Shown: piece after piece, positions 48,971 to 58,969 of the stretch
Layout: every line of letters starts with the position of its first letter
Position numbering within the stretch: position 1 is the first letter of the stretch
Assembly (NCBI GenBank): GCA_947243795.1
Contig: OX365935.1
Coordinates: 558,001 to 622,000, forward strand
From: Saccharomyces uvarum
Taxonomy: Eukaryota > Ascomycota > Saccharomycetes > Saccharomycetales > Saccharomycetaceae
DNA: 64,000 nt
Direction of reading: 5' to 3'
The notes under the pieces: model-generated
What the model was told of the DNA's origin: nothing
Databases searched by the model: none
The model's input: only the letters and a program-made list of their open reading frames with translations
Made by a program: the position numbers and the translations under genes

Positions 48971-49879
48971 TTATTTACTATTATGAAATTCAAATTGTTT
49001 GAACTCCTTACCCAGTCTCTTCTTTCTCTTTCTTTCCATAACCTTCTCACGTTGTTTAGTCTTCATGTGATCAAACTTCCACTTCTGTACCACTTTACGT
49101 TTCTCAGACTCCTTCAAATGATACCTTGTATTATTGTCTTTGTTCAAGTCATTTTCGTAGTCCTTAAGAATGTTACGTTCAAGATCTTTATTTTTCATCG
49201 ATTGTAGTCTAGATTTCATACTTTTCAACCTTTGTTCCATTTCTTCACGATCTCCCTGGTCTATTTTAGATAGAAATTTTCGATCTTTCAGTAGTTTTTG
49301 TAATTCTCCAATCTCATTTTCTCTGTATTCGTCCAAAAACTGGTAACGCTTTCTTATGACAGAGGTGTCGGTGGCTTTACCTGTGGACCGGTCAAACCTA
49401 ACGTCCTGATAAAGATTTGATCTCATGTTCCTCGGTATTTCCAATCCTGGAATATCTCTCACTCGTGATGCTCTCTTTTTGGAGGACTGTTCTGTTGGTG
49501 CATGCTTACCTTTTTTTCCCGAATTCTTTTGGTGACCATAACGACTTTCATTTTCACTATCCTCTTCGAAAAACCCCACATCCTCTTCTTCTGATCCACG
49601 TGCACTTTCGTCATCTTCGTCAAAGCTTTTTTTTTTGTATGCAGTCGCAGTCCGTTTTCTGTGAACTGGCTTTTTGTCCTTCAAATCCTCTTCGTCCATT
49701 AACGTCTCAGCTTTTTTCAAAGAACTGAAAGACAACGTTTTCAGCTCATCATCGCTTGATTCTTGTTCCTCAGCCACTTGGTTATTTCTTTTTGCCAGTA
49801 TGTCCTCCAGTGACTCCCCGTCATCATCCTCTGCATCAGAATTTAAATCCGGCTTCAAATTCTTAAAGTAATACGACAT
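48971..49879 (-). CDS. RRP36: Rrp36, small-subunit rRNA processing factor
   Basis: Rrp36 is a nucleolar component of the 90S pre-ribosome needed for early cleavages of pre-rRNA leading to 18S. The ATG at 49879 ([15 protein letters not shown]) gives 302 residues, close to the 300 of S. cerevisiae. The N-terminal third is acidic and disordered. The C-terminal half is a long, highly charged helical region ending in a basic [17 protein letters not shown] segment. An in-frame ATG 57 bp upstream (49936) could add 19 residues; the shorter start matches the S. cerevisiae protein. RRPE and PAC motifs precede it. Confidence 0.95.
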   Translation of the reverse strand: MSYYFKNLKPDLNSDAEDDDGESLEDILAKRNNQVAEEQESSDDELKTLSFSSLKKAETLMDEEDLKDKKPVHRKRTATAYKKKSFDEDDESARGSEEEDVGFFEEDSENESRYGHQKNSGKKGKHAPTEQSSKKRASRVRDIPGLEIPRNMRSNLYQDVRFDRSTGKATDTSVIRKRYQFLDEYRENEIGELQKLLKDRKFLSKIDQGDREEMEQRLKSMKSRLQSMKNKDLERNILKDYENDLNKDNNTRYHLKESEKRKVVQKWKFDHMKTKQREKVMERKRKKRLGKEFKQFEFHNSK

Positions 49880-49982
49880 TTCAACTTCCTGGTGCTTTGC
49901 CTCGTTCTGCCCAGCTCTTCTGATAAATACTCTCATTTCAACCCGAATGCTTGCTTTCTTATCCTAATTTTTTTATGCTTAA

Positions 49983-50003
49983 CTCATCGCTTAAAAATTT
50001 TCA
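49983..50003 (-). promoter_or_regulatory. PAC and RRPE motifs upstream of RRP36
   Basis: Read on the RRP36 strand, the stretch is TGAAAATTTTT (RRPE, 49993-50003) followed two bases later by GCGATGAG (PAC core, 49983-49990). They lie about 105-125 bp upstream of the RRP36 ATG. This is the cleanest RRPE-PAC pair in the window and fits a ribosome-biogenesis gene. Confidence 0.85.
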
Positions 50004-50167
50004 AAGCGGGTAAGGGCCAGGCTATTACTATTTAACCGCCCAGGTGAAAAAACCATTAATGACCATGGTCATAAAATTAGCATTTATATCGAGGATCAAT
50101 GGACTTACACACATAAGTATATATGTATTTAAGCGGATATTGCGCTATATTATGCCATTGAAAACTT

Positions 50168-51133
50168 TTATAATTCGTCATGCTTGACGTTTTTGTTTCT
50201 TGGTGGGGAATTCTTCATCTTGCTTGGTTTCTTGCCAGTCTTTAAATAGTTGATATATTCAAAGCGTTTACTGAAGGGGCCTTCGTTTGGCGAAATATCA
50301 AAAGTATCCTGAAAAAATTTAGAAACACCATGTTTGTTGATTGTACTTTCGTTGTACTCCCAAAACTCATCTTTGGCAGCATCGAAAACGACCAGCTTAC
50401 TCTTTTCGCTGTGTTGTTGTTCAGGAACCATTTCCTGCAAATATTTGAAAATATTTGGAGTTTTTTCATAATGTGAATTCATACTAGCTACTTCCTTGAG
50501 TTTCTTATTTGTGGTGGAATAAAATTCAAATTTGCCCAACCAATCAAGGGCAATACTTTTATAGGCCGGTGAAAGTTTGTCTTGTTTGGAAAATAAAACT
50601 ACGGAAAGTTTGGGAGACTTTTCGAGTAGAGATCCAAGTTTGTCTATACGGAGAAGCTTCTTAACGTATGATCTTATTCTTGAAAGAGAGAAGTCGACAA
50701 TAGGCGCGAGGGTCCTCGCGCCCGTATATGCTTCATTAGCATGATTTCTAAAACTGTTCTTGGCATCAGTCATTGGCTTAGATAGGTCCAGTTTAGGGGG
50801 TCTAAATACCATTAATGTGGGGAATCCCTCGACACCGTATTTAGCGCATAGAGCTTTATTTTTGTTTTGATCACAGTTTACCGCAGCGACTTGAACTACA
50901 CCATCTAATTTCTTTGCTACTTTACGAAATGTACTTGACAGCTGTTTACAATGGCCACACCATGGAGCATAGAATTCTACTAGTGTGGTATAATTTGTAT
51001 TATGAATGGCTTTATCAAAGCTTTTCGGTGTTAGTTCTAGTATGTGCGGATCGGAATCGTAAAAGCTCTGTGCTTTCACTAAATTAACAATAAAAAGACT
51101 TAAAATAAACTTATAAATATGATGGAACAGCAT
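50168..51133 (-). CDS. MPD1: Mpd1, ER protein disulfide isomerase family member
   Basis: Mpd1 is an ER lumenal PDI-family protein that can supply the essential function of Pdi1 when overexpressed. The 321-residue protein starts with a cleavable signal peptide (MLFHHIYKFILSLFIVNLVKA, cleavage probably after residue 21). One thioredoxin domain has the active site WCGHC at Cys59 and Cys62. A second, inactive thioredoxin-like region follows. The C-terminus is HDEL, the ER retrieval signal. The length is close to the 318 of S. cerevisiae. Confidence 0.97.
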   Translation of the reverse strand: MLFHHIYKFILSLFIVNLVKAQSFYDSDPHILELTPKSFDKAIHNTNYTTLVEFYAPWCGHCKQLSSTFRKVAKKLDGVVQVAAVNCDQNKNKALCAKYGVEGFPTLMVFRPPKLDLSKPMTDAKNSFRNHANEAYTGARTLAPIVDFSLSRIRSYVKKLLRIDKLGSLLEKSPKLSVVLFSKQDKLSPAYKSIALDWLGKFEFYSTTNKKLKEVASMNSHYEKTPNIFKYLQEMVPEQQHSEKSKLVVFDAAKDEFWEYNESTINKHGVSKFFQDTFDISPNEGPFSKRFEYINYLKTGKKPSKMKNSPPRNKNVKHDEL

Positions 51134-51446
51134 CCTTTACCAGAGGTTTCTTTCTTCTGCTGTTCACTAGATCTTTGCCCTTGGAAAATATTCCAAAAGA
51201 TTCATTTTTTCAGGGCATTTGCCATATACGTGTCAACTTTCATTATAAGTTTCGTAACCTCGCGAGGTTCGAACAACAGCCCTTTTTTCAAGGGATAGGA
51301 AATATCAAACACTGCGGGCGATAAGAATATAAAACGGAACTGCACTTAAACATAGTGATCCATATGCTTTGTTGGAGCAAGATATATGACTTCTACGACG
51401 CTTGTTAAGTGATTAGGAAAGTAAAAAAATCATATATTTTGTAAAG
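51134..51446. other. MPD1-YOR289W divergent promoter interval
   Basis: The 313-bp stretch separates two divergent start codons. I saw no gene and no strong known binding site. Confidence 0.6.
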
Positions 51447-52160
51447 ATGTCAAAAGAAGTTGCTAAAGATTCATCGCCATTCGCGTTCTATGCGTTTTAC
51501 CAGCTATATTCACATTTAAATCCGGGGGAAACAGCCATTCTTTCCTTAAAAGAGATTGCAGAAAGTCTATATCCCGACTTTAAAATAGACTACAATGAAA
51601 AAACGTCGTTGTTCATAACTTGGAAGAAAAGATCGGACAAATATCATAAGGGGAGCTCAAACCAAGAGGACTATATGCTCAGAGGTTGCATCGGTACATT
51701 TGCGAAAATGCCAATAGCGCCCGGTATTGAGAAATATTCTTTAATTGCAGCTTTAGAAGATAGGAGGTTTTCTCCTATTCAGAAAAGAGAATTAACTGAT
51801 CTAAAATGTAGTTGCAATATTTTGGGCCGTTTCAAAACCATTTTCCAGGGCGGCAATAATCCAAGCGGTGATATTTTTGATTGGGAGCTCGGAAAGCATG
51901 GTATTGAACTGTATTTCAAGCATCCGAAAACAGGAACAACATGCAGTGCAACCTTTCTACCTGATGTCATGCCTGAACAACACTGGAATAAAGAGGACAC
52001 ATTTGTTAACTTGATCGAGAAAGCGGGATACTGGGGTAATATCAGCGAGGTAATGGATAGTTTTGAAAGTTATTTCATAGAAGTGATAAGATATGAAGGT
52101 GACAAAAGCTCCATAACTTTTGATGAATTTGAGAAGCAACTAGATGATATAGAGGCTTGA
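51447..52160 (+). CDS. AMMECR1-domain protein (YOR289W homolog)
   Basis: A member of the widespread AMMECR1 family, whose biochemical role is unknown; in yeast the protein was reported to be induced by DNA damage. The 237-residue protein is essentially one AMMECR1 domain, with the most conserved family segment LRGCIGTF at about 74-81 and a second block around ALEDRRFSPI (about 98-107). No targeting signal was seen. It starts at the ATG at 51447 (MSKEVAKDSSPFAFYAFYQL), as in S. cerevisiae. The tRNA-Ala gene follows on the opposite strand. Confidence 0.94.
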   Translation: MSKEVAKDSSPFAFYAFYQLYSHLNPGETAILSLKEIAESLYPDFKIDYNEKTSLFITWKKRSDKYHKGSSNQEDYMLRGCIGTFAKMPIAPGIEKYSLIAALEDRRFSPIQKRELTDLKCSCNILGRFKTIFQGGNNPSGDIFDWELGKHGIELYFKHPKTGTTCSATFLPDVMPEQHWNKEDTFVNLIEKAGYWGNISEVMDSFESYFIEVIRYEGDKSSITFDEFEKQLDDIEA

Positions 52161-52239
52161 AAGAACGGCTATTACTATATAGTTTTATGTTAATGCAATA
52201 CAATGTTGAATAAGTCATGTGTATCACATGACAAAAAAT

Positions 52240-52312
52240 TGGACGCAACCGGAATCGAACCGATGACCTCTTCCTTGCAAGGGAAGCGCGCTACCAACTG
52301 CGCCATGTGCCC
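52240..52312 (-). tRNA. tRNA-Ala, anticodon UGC
   Basis: The 73-nt sequence on the minus strand folds as a complete cloverleaf: acceptor GGGCACA/TGCGTCC with the G3-U70 pair that identifies alanine tRNAs, a D arm starting GCGC, an anticodon stem CTTCC/GGAAG with loop CTTGCAA giving anticodon TGC, and a T arm CCGG/CCGG-type with TTCGATT loop. Position 5-68 is an A-C mismatch. The discriminator base is A. There is no intron and no encoded CCA. A tRNA-Ala(UGC) gene sits at this place, beside SNF2, in S. cerevisiae. Confidence 0.97.
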
Positions 52313-52920
52313 ACCTAATTTAGGTAGTTAAATTCAATAATGTTGTATTGTGGCATGTTTTAAATTTATTCTCTATTATATAGGCTGATGTACGTTGAGA
52401 TAACTTGTTATAGCACACCTCATTTTTCCAGCAGATAATCTCATAACAACCCACTGAGAATAGAAAGCCGTAAACTTCATGCCGTTTTTTTTTATTCAAT
52501 CAACTATTTTGTCGAGCCTTCAAGAATTTTATTTCAGATACTTGCTCACATATAAATATGTCTAAATATTTTGCTTGCTTTGAAATTAAGATTTGGCACA
52601 AATATTGGCTTATTTGTTGAAATATGTACTGCTTGAAAGATGATAGGACATATTGCTGGTTTTGTGACGTTTAAGTTTTATATTTAGGTATAACGGCCAT
52701 ATTTGTTTACAGTAACTGCTGACCACAGTCTTTACCTATGTCGTGTTGGTAATACTTACGGTAAGTAGTAAGTATATAAAATGTTTTAGACATCAGCTGA
52801 AAATATAGCAGGTATAAAGTATAATTCTTTATCGGCGGGTATAATTTCTGATATAAATAATAATTGAACTAGTGTTTCATTTACCTGAAAATCAGGGAGT
52901 GTTTATACTACTAAAAATCG
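52313..52920. other. tRNA-Ala to SNF2 interval
   Basis: This 608-bp AT-rich stretch lies upstream of the tRNA and downstream of SNF2. It contains a perfect match to the yeast ARS consensus at 52676-52686. It starts like a possible LTR (TGTTGTATT at 52341) but has no matching end or inner similarity. No gene was recognised. Confidence 0.55.
52676..52686 (+). other. Perfect ARS consensus match (candidate replication origin)
   Basis: TTTTATATTTA matches the 11-bp ARS consensus WTTTAYRTTTW at every position, in an AT-rich gap between convergent genes, the usual setting of yeast origins. Such matches are far more common than active origins, so this is only a candidate. Confidence 0.35.
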
Positions 52921-55900
52921 CTATATACTTGTTTCTGTCATGGCCTCATCTGCCTCATCCGTAAGAGTTTCTACTAGGGTTGAAGGTACAATAGGAGGCA
53001 ACGCTAGAGGTTTAGTAGCATACTGTTCGTCAAATTCAGTAAAACTGATTGGTATGTCATCGCCCAGTATCTCATGGTATTTGTCAATAACCACTTTTTC
53101 CAGTTCCAAAGAGTCGTCATACACCACTGAGCCCTCAGTATTGTATATTCTGGCATTAGAGAAGATCAAATGAAAATCTTGAAGGGTCTCTGAGAGAGAG
53201 TTGTAAGCTAGTTGTTCAATATGTGTACTGATGTTATCAAAGGCAATGGGGTACTTGATAATTAAGTAGTAATCCGGATATAATGCTTTAGAAGGTCTAA
53301 CCAAAAAAATATCGGAAAGTTTCCTTCCAGCTTCATTTTCATAGTTAAGAGCAAAGTCATACAACGTTTGGGCTTGTTTGGCAACTTTTTCTCTTATATC
53401 AATAGGAGTAGTAGCACCAGCAGGTGTGCGAACATAATCAAGGCCATTTCTTACCTTTGGCGGTCTTCCTCTTCCTCTTCCACTTCCACGACCACGGCCA
53501 CGGCCCCGGCCTCTTCCACGGCCCCTCGCTGAGGTTCTAGCAGACTTAACAGATGTTTTGCCAGCAGTTTGTGGTTTTGGAATGTCCACAAAGCCCTCAC
53601 TTGGCGAATTATCGCCAGTCACGGGACTCGACCCAAGTGCTAGTGATTCACCATTTTCAGGTGTCTCGAGCTTGACTTTTTTAGGTCTTCCTCGGGGTCT
53701 CCCAGCTTTTCTCTTTTTAGAAATGGATTCATCATCATTCATAACCGGATCTGTATCTACATGGTCCTCAATAGAGTCTTGATTATTTTCAGCTTCGCCA
53801 TTTTCAATATCAATGCATTCACCCTTGATCTCAGCATCCTCATTGACTGCCTCACTTTTGGCCTCACTTTTGGCCTCGTATTCTTTTCTTAATTTCCTTG
53901 CCCTCTTCTCATTTTTCTCATCATCGCTAACTTCGAATTGTCTTAACCACTGCTCTTCAGACATATTATCATTGTAAGTCGCTGTCTTACGTTCTCTCGC
54001 ACCTCTTCCATTGTAAACAGCAGCTGATTCCGATGCTTCACGCTCGAGTTCCGCGCCAATATCTCTACTGTAAATATCTGGCAATTCACTTTTTTCCAAA
54101 AGACGGCTCCTTGCCCCTAGTTCCTCTTCCCTCTTTGATCTTTCTTCGTCCATCTTACCAAGCGTAACCATTTCGCCATCGCTTCTAGCAAGAATTTCAT
54201 TAATCTCTGAATCTTTCAGCTCCTCTTCTTCTTCAACTCCAGACTCTCTTTTCTTTCTACGTTCTTCTTCTGCATCTAACAAGGATCTCAATAAAGCTTC
54301 TTGTTCCTCAGATGTAGACTTGTTATCAAATTTACCTGCCTGAATAACTTTACCATCAATATCTAGCTTTTTGTAAGCCCTTTCCAAAATAACTTCTTCG
54401 ACGGAATTAGTAGTGATTAATCTTAAAATCCTAACTTCATTCTTTTGGCCGATTCTGTGCGCTCTATCTTGCGCTTGCAAATCTTGATGTGGATTCCAAT
54501 CAGTGTCAAAAATAATAACGGTGTCTGCAGTTTGTAAATTCAACCCTAGACCACCTGCTCTTGTTGACAAGATAAAGCACAGGTATTCTGAATTTGGTGC
54601 ATTAAATAAACGTAACAATTCACTACGTTCGTCAGATTTCGTATGACCATCCAGTCTTAAATACTTGATATTAATGTATCTTAAGAAATCTTCCATAATA
54701 TCCATAATTTGGGTCATTTGAAAGAAAATCAATACCCTATGGCCCGTTGCCTTCAATTTGGGCAAAATCCTATCCAATAGTTCGAACTTTCCGGCAGCAC
54801 GCCAAATATCATCATTTGTTTCTCTATTGGGATTTATTTGATCCTCAACTTCTTCAAACACAAAAGGATGATTACAGATTTTCTTTAATTGCATGATTTG
54901 ATTATTGAATCCTCTTAAACCTACTACTTTCTTATTATTTTGATCACCGATAAATAATCGACGATATTTCAACATCTGTTGGTACATGATTTGTTGCAAC
55001 GCACTCATTTTACATTTTACCACTTTTTCCACTTTGTCTGGCAATTCCTTTTCCACATCCTTTTTCAAACGACGCAACAAGAAGGGCCTCAGGACTTTAT
55101 GCAATCTTCTTATGACTAGAAGCGTTTCTTCTTCGCTCAATTCAATCTTGTCTTGTCCACCAGTGTTAGCAAAGGGAGTATTGAACCATTCATCAAACGA
55201 TTTCACAGAGTTAAAAATTTTGGGCAACACGAAGTTTAGTAAGGCCCATAGTTCCGGTAAGTTATTCTGTAATGGTGTACCAGTCAAAATTAATCTATAA
55301 TCTGCGTGGTAATGTGTGTTTAAAGTTAAGGAAAGTTTGGATTGCGCATTTTTCATTCTATGTCCCTCATCAATAATCATATGGACCCATTTGACTTTAG
55401 AGAGCAGAGCTCTTTCCTTGATGATATATTCGAAGGTAGTCAAGACAACATCAAATTCGCCAGCTCTAATCAGAGCCTGTTTAGATTTTCTTTCGTTTGG
55501 CGAACCTTTAAACGATATAGCTCTTAAACTTGGAGCCCATTTGGCGAACTCGCTGCTCCAATTTGACAACGTGGACAAAGGAACAATGACAAGGTATGGG
55601 CCACGAATATTCTTCATCTCATATAAATACGCAAGTAGTGAAATAGTTTGAATTGTCTTACCGAGACCCATTTCATCTGCTAGTATACCATTCAAATGGT
55701 TATTGAAAAGTGATACCATCCATTGTAAACCCTTGATTTGATAGTCCTTTAATGTGCCACCAACCAAGATCGAAGGTTGCTTTTTAATATCTTCTTTGAT
55801 TTTGTGTGCAACATTGTAATAATCGATATTAGCACTATCCTCGTCTTCATCATATTCTTCGTCCTTCATCTTCGGCACCATAGATAAATCCTCTACTTCT

Positions 55901-58071
55901 TCCGATGTTTCTTTTATATGAGAATCAATCATGTCTTTGGTGTATTTTTGTTGATCTTTTACAGCTCTCGTCAAAGAATCCAAAAACGCATTTGTTTGTC
56001 TTAGCAAATGTGTAATTCTAGTATCTTTTGTTTGATCTAATAATTTTATGTATGCTTCTTCATCATTTGCTTTCAGCGCCTGTAGACGTTCCTTTGCCTT
56101 TCTTTCAGCTCTCTTTTGTTCGTCTCTTTCTAAGTTAGCATGAGTAGCGATAAGCCTATGGCCGAATTTCAACCTTTTATTCTTTTTATCTTGTCTCTTA
56201 TTGTATTGGCTGATTGCAGATTTATTCATCGATTTCAATCTTGCTGCCACTTCAAGCTTCTTCCTTTCCAATTTCAGTAATTCATGGTTTTTGTATAGCT
56301 GGTTTGTCAATAGCGCATCTTGGGCATTGACATTTCTTATTTTAGATAAAAAATTTGGATGTGTGTTGGTCAATAAAGAATTCTGGTGCCATTCAAATTG
56401 TAATATATGACCTCTTACGGCTTTTTGCAGCGGTAACAATTGCAATGCATAATAATCATAAAGGGCATCTTCCTTGACTGATCCCTCACAATCCTCATCC
56501 AATAATTTGTCTAGACAATCATTGACTGTAGCATCAAGATTTAACGCAATTAGAGTTTGATAAATGTCTGTAGCAGTATGCGTGTCGATACCAACGGGTA
56601 AAACACCAGGTTCAATCAGAAATCTTGCATGATCAGAATTAGCCAGTAAAGTCAGATAATCGATATTACTTTGACGGATATTTGGCATCGTAAAGGAGTC
56701 GACCATCATATCAGGGTCATCTATATCGACCACTTTTATACCTTCTTTATATTGTTCTTGGAGAACATTCAAAGGAACAGGCTTCTGCGGTGTTGGAGGC
56801 TTGTTTTGCTCCGTTGGGTTTTTATCGCTAATGGGCACGGCTTTGTCTTCACTTGAGCTAGCCTCATTTTCCTCTATTTTCAAATTGGCCTGTGCTATTG
56901 GAGTGTTACTTACAATCTGTAAATTTTTAACGGGCGGACTATTTACGTTAGGTTTGTTGGAAGGTCCAATAGGCTGAACGGGTGTAAAATCATCATTGTT
57001 ATCTTCCAAAGGTGTATTGTTTGCAACTTCGGCAGCAGGTTGATCAAGGTTGACATTATTGTGTTCAGCCTCAATAGTGGGTTGTTGCATATCATTACTG
57101 TTGTTGTTGTTATTTAATTTGCCATTTTGATCTACGGGCTGTCTTCTTTTAGCAAACTCACTCAAAGACAGTAGCATCCTTTTGAAATCGGGAGGATGAT
57201 TGATCGATTTTTGAATGACGGCTTGGAATTCAAGTGGAATGGGTTTCCTATTTACTAAACATTTCAAAGATGTGATTTGGGCTTTCAACAATTCGGATTG
57301 CTCTGCAGTAAACATTGTCATGGGCAATCTTCTTCCCTGTTGTGGCGGCACTTGTGTTTGTTGTGCTTGCTGTGCTTGGAATTGCGCTTGTTGTGCTTGA
57401 ATTTGTGCTTGCTGTGCTTGGAATTGTGCCTGCTGCATCTGCGTTTGCTGAGGCATCGGGGAATTTATTTTGGAACCTGGAAGCGCATTTAAATCTTGCA
57501 TATTATGGTCCTGTGGCGATCGACTTTGGGGCTGTACTTCGGAAATATTCGGGTTATAGCCATTGTGGGTAGTGTTCGCAGGCTTGTCAGCAACATTTTC
57601 CATGTTGTTCGCTGCTGGCTGTGAAAAGTTATTTCCATTTAATGACGTCATTGAGGAATGTCGTTGCTCTGGAATATTGTTACTATTACTATTATTATCC
57701 AGCGGAATTGGTGCGGACATGGTCGGCGATTGATTACCGGTAGTGGTAAAGGGCTCATTGCCATTCAATGGCATATTCGGAGCCAAATTTGGAGAAGCGG
57801 AAGCAGAAATGTGTGAGGGAGTATTATTTGGCAAATCTACTTGGTTTGGAGAAGCTGAGGCAGTGTTATGCTGGGAAACCGACATACCTTGCTGTCGACG
57901 CTGCATCTGCAATTCTGGTTGTTGCTTGGCAGCAACTTGCAGAACTTTGGTCAGATATATGAACTCCGGTACGCTTGGAGCGTTCATCCCGTGCTCGTTT
58001 CTCAACTGCTGCCATCTCAAATAACAGCGGTTGACTTCCTCCTTGCTAAATTGGCGCTGTGGTATGTTCAT
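52921..58071 (-). CDS. SNF2: Snf2, catalytic ATPase of the SWI/SNF chromatin remodeler
   Basis: Snf2 is the ATP-dependent motor of SWI/SNF, which slides and evicts nucleosomes at promoters. The 1716-residue protein (about 1703 in S. cerevisiae) has a Gln/Asn-rich N-terminus with a QAQ-type repeat at 208-240, a QLQ motif (about 253-285), and an HSA domain (about 590-665) that binds actin-related proteins. The SNF2 ATPase follows, with Walker A DEMGLGKT at 799-806 and DEGH at 901-904. Then come SnAC, AT-hook segments (RKAGRPRGRPKK and a GR-repeat ending GRPPK) and a C-terminal bromodomain (about 1560-1670). All parts are intact. Confidence 0.98.
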   Translation of the reverse strand: MNIPQRQFSKEEVNRCYLRWQQLRNEHGMNAPSVPEFIYLTKVLQVAAKQQPELQMQRRQQGMSVSQHNTASASPNQVDLPNNTPSHISASASPNLAPNMPLNGNEPFTTTGNQSPTMSAPIPLDNNSNSNNIPEQRHSSMTSLNGNNFSQPAANNMENVADKPANTTHNGYNPNISEVQPQSRSPQDHNMQDLNALPGSKINSPMPQQTQMQQAQFQAQQAQIQAQQAQFQAQQAQQTQVPPQQGRRLPMTMFTAEQSELLKAQITSLKCLVNRKPIPLEFQAVIQKSINHPPDFKRMLLSLSEFAKRRQPVDQNGKLNNNNNSNDMQQPTIEAEHNNVNLDQPAAEVANNTPLEDNNDDFTPVQPIGPSNKPNVNSPPVKNLQIVSNTPIAQANLKIEENEASSSEDKAVPISDKNPTEQNKPPTPQKPVPLNVLQEQYKEGIKVVDIDDPDMMVDSFTMPNIRQSNIDYLTLLANSDHARFLIEPGVLPVGIDTHTATDIYQTLIALNLDATVNDCLDKLLDEDCEGSVKEDALYDYYALQLLPLQKAVRGHILQFEWHQNSLLTNTHPNFLSKIRNVNAQDALLTNQLYKNHELLKLERKKLEVAARLKSMNKSAISQYNKRQDKKNKRLKFGHRLIATHANLERDEQKRAERKAKERLQALKANDEEAYIKLLDQTKDTRITHLLRQTNAFLDSLTRAVKDQQKYTKDMIDSHIKETSEEVEDLSMVPKMKDEEYDEDEDSANIDYYNVAHKIKEDIKKQPSILVGGTLKDYQIKGLQWMVSLFNNHLNGILADEMGLGKTIQTISLLAYLYEMKNIRGPYLVIVPLSTLSNWSSEFAKWAPSLRAISFKGSPNERKSKQALIRAGEFDVVLTTFEYIIKERALLSKVKWVHMIIDEGHRMKNAQSKLSLTLNTHYHADYRLILTGTPLQNNLPELWALLNFVLPKIFNSVKSFDEWFNTPFANTGGQDKIELSEEETLLVIRRLHKVLRPFLLRRLKKDVEKELPDKVEKVVKCKMSALQQIMYQQMLKYRRLFIGDQNNKKVVGLRGFNNQIMQLKKICNHPFVFEEVEDQINPNRETNDDIWRAAGKFELLDRILPKLKATGHRVLIFFQMTQIMDIMEDFLRYINIKYLRLDGHTKSDERSELLRLFNAPNSEYLCFILSTRAGGLGLNLQTADTVIIFDTDWNPHQDLQAQDRAHRIGQKNEVRILRLITTNSVEEVILERAYKKLDIDGKVIQAGKFDNKSTSEEQEALLRSLLDAEEERRKKRESGVEEEEELKDSEINEILARSDGEMVTLGKMDEERSKREEELGARSRLLEKSELPDIYSRDIGAELEREASESAAVYNGRGARERKTATYNDNMSEEQWLRQFEVSDDEKNEKRARKLRKEYEAKSEAKSEAVNEDAEIKGECIDIENGEAENNQDSIEDHVDTDPVMNDDESISKKRKAGRPRGRPKKVKLETPENGESLALGSSPVTGDNSPSEGFVDIPKPQTAGKTSVKSARTSARGRGRGRGRGRGRGSGRGRGRPPKVRNGLDYVRTPAGATTPIDIREKVAKQAQTLYDFALNYENEAGRKLSDIFLVRPSKALYPDYYLIIKYPIAFDNISTHIEQLAYNSLSETLQDFHLIFSNARIYNTEGSVVYDDSLELEKVVIDKYHEILGDDIPISFTEFDEQYATKPLALPPIVPSTLVETLTDEADEAMTETSI
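53452..53528 (-). repeat. Arg-Gly repeat (AT-hook region) in SNF2
   Basis: The DNA encodes an almost unbroken Gly-Arg repeat ending in GRPPK, part of the AT-hook region before the Snf2 bromodomain. It is a short, GC-rich, imperfect tandem repeat likely to vary in length. Confidence 0.85.
57352..57450 (-). repeat. QAQQAQ-type tandem repeat in SNF2
   Basis: About four imperfect units of QAQ(I/F)QAQQA encode residues 208-240 of Snf2. The nucleotide repeat of TGCTTG/TTGTGC triplets is visible on the plus strand. Length variation between strains and species is expected. Confidence 0.85.
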
Positions 58072-58969
58072 GGCAGATTTTTCGACTAGAGCGTGGGAAT
58101 AGCAGAGAGTTACAACTCAGACGAATCAAATAACCTGCGGTAGGATAGAAAAAAAAAGCGCCGTGCCTACTTTCTGTAATCCGTTTGTTTGTCCGGACTC
58201 TAGAAACTGATCTCGCCTTAAGATTCCTGCCTTCAATCTCAGGATGGCCCCGTTTCGTTAATCACTTTGTTGATAATGTCTTTCAAAACGCGACTTCCAA
58301 AAAAAACACATGTCACTACCAACGTGAAAACGGGTAACAAAAACTCAAACTGATTTTTCGGCGGCTAATTTTTCTTGACACCAATAACAACACGCAAGTT
58401 TCAATCCAAAAGGTGCCATGATTAACGATCTCCAGTTACATCCGACTGTAAGGGTAGGGTGCAATCAAAAATTGGATGTTACTCTTGTCCCAGCTCTTTT
58501 CTCTTTTTCTTCCGTCTTTTCGTTGTTTTTAAGCGCCCTCATGTCAACACAAATAGCCATTGCGAACCATATACTTTTTTGCGAAATAGAGAGGTATATA
58601 ACAAAGAAAATCGCGAAATTGCGGTGATCATAAAAGATCAAAAGGTTCTGAAGTAGTTTAAAATAAGGTACGAAGGATACCATGTTTATATAGATGTAAA
58701 GTAACGCAACTGCGGCCAGCAGGGGGTGAATAGGAAGGAAGAGAAAAATGAAAAAAAATGGAAATCAAGAAAAAAGAATACTGAAAAAAAAAGAAAAGGA
58801 AAAAGGAAAAAAAGGGCAAGAAGACAATAACGCGATACAGTTAGAAGTGGAGGAACGTTTGACTGTTCACTAATTAAGAGTACACAGAGTCAGTTACAGT
58901 AATTGTTGAGGAAAAAACAACTGTGAACTGAAGTTGACGGATAGGCCTTTGCATATATACACTCCAGTG
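58072..58969. other. SNF2-YPK9 divergent intergenic region
   Basis: The 898-bp stretch holds the promoters of two divergent genes. A polypurine tract of mainly A with some G covers about 58736-58822, upstream of YPK9. Short open frames at 58418-58656 have no recognisable similarity. No RNA gene was seen. Confidence 0.6.
58736..58822 (+). repeat. Polypurine, A-rich tract upstream of YPK9
   Basis: Almost every base over about 85 bp is A or G, with several runs of six to nine A. Such tracts exclude nucleosomes and are common in yeast promoters. It lies about 150-235 bp upstream of the YPK9 ATG. Confidence 0.8.

Noticed and set aside
52341-52760. Possible solo LTR upstream of tRNA-Ala, beginning TGTTGTATT
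   Set aside because: The first bases resemble a Ty3-type LTR end, and a stretch near 52395 resembles the Ty1 LTR flank. There is no matching LTR terminus, no target duplication and no inner similarity that I can recognise, so the resemblance is probably chance.
58418-58656. Short open frames in the SNF2-YPK9 gap
   Set aside because: Three overlapping frames on both strands of about the same length and no similarity, as expected of non-coding sequence.
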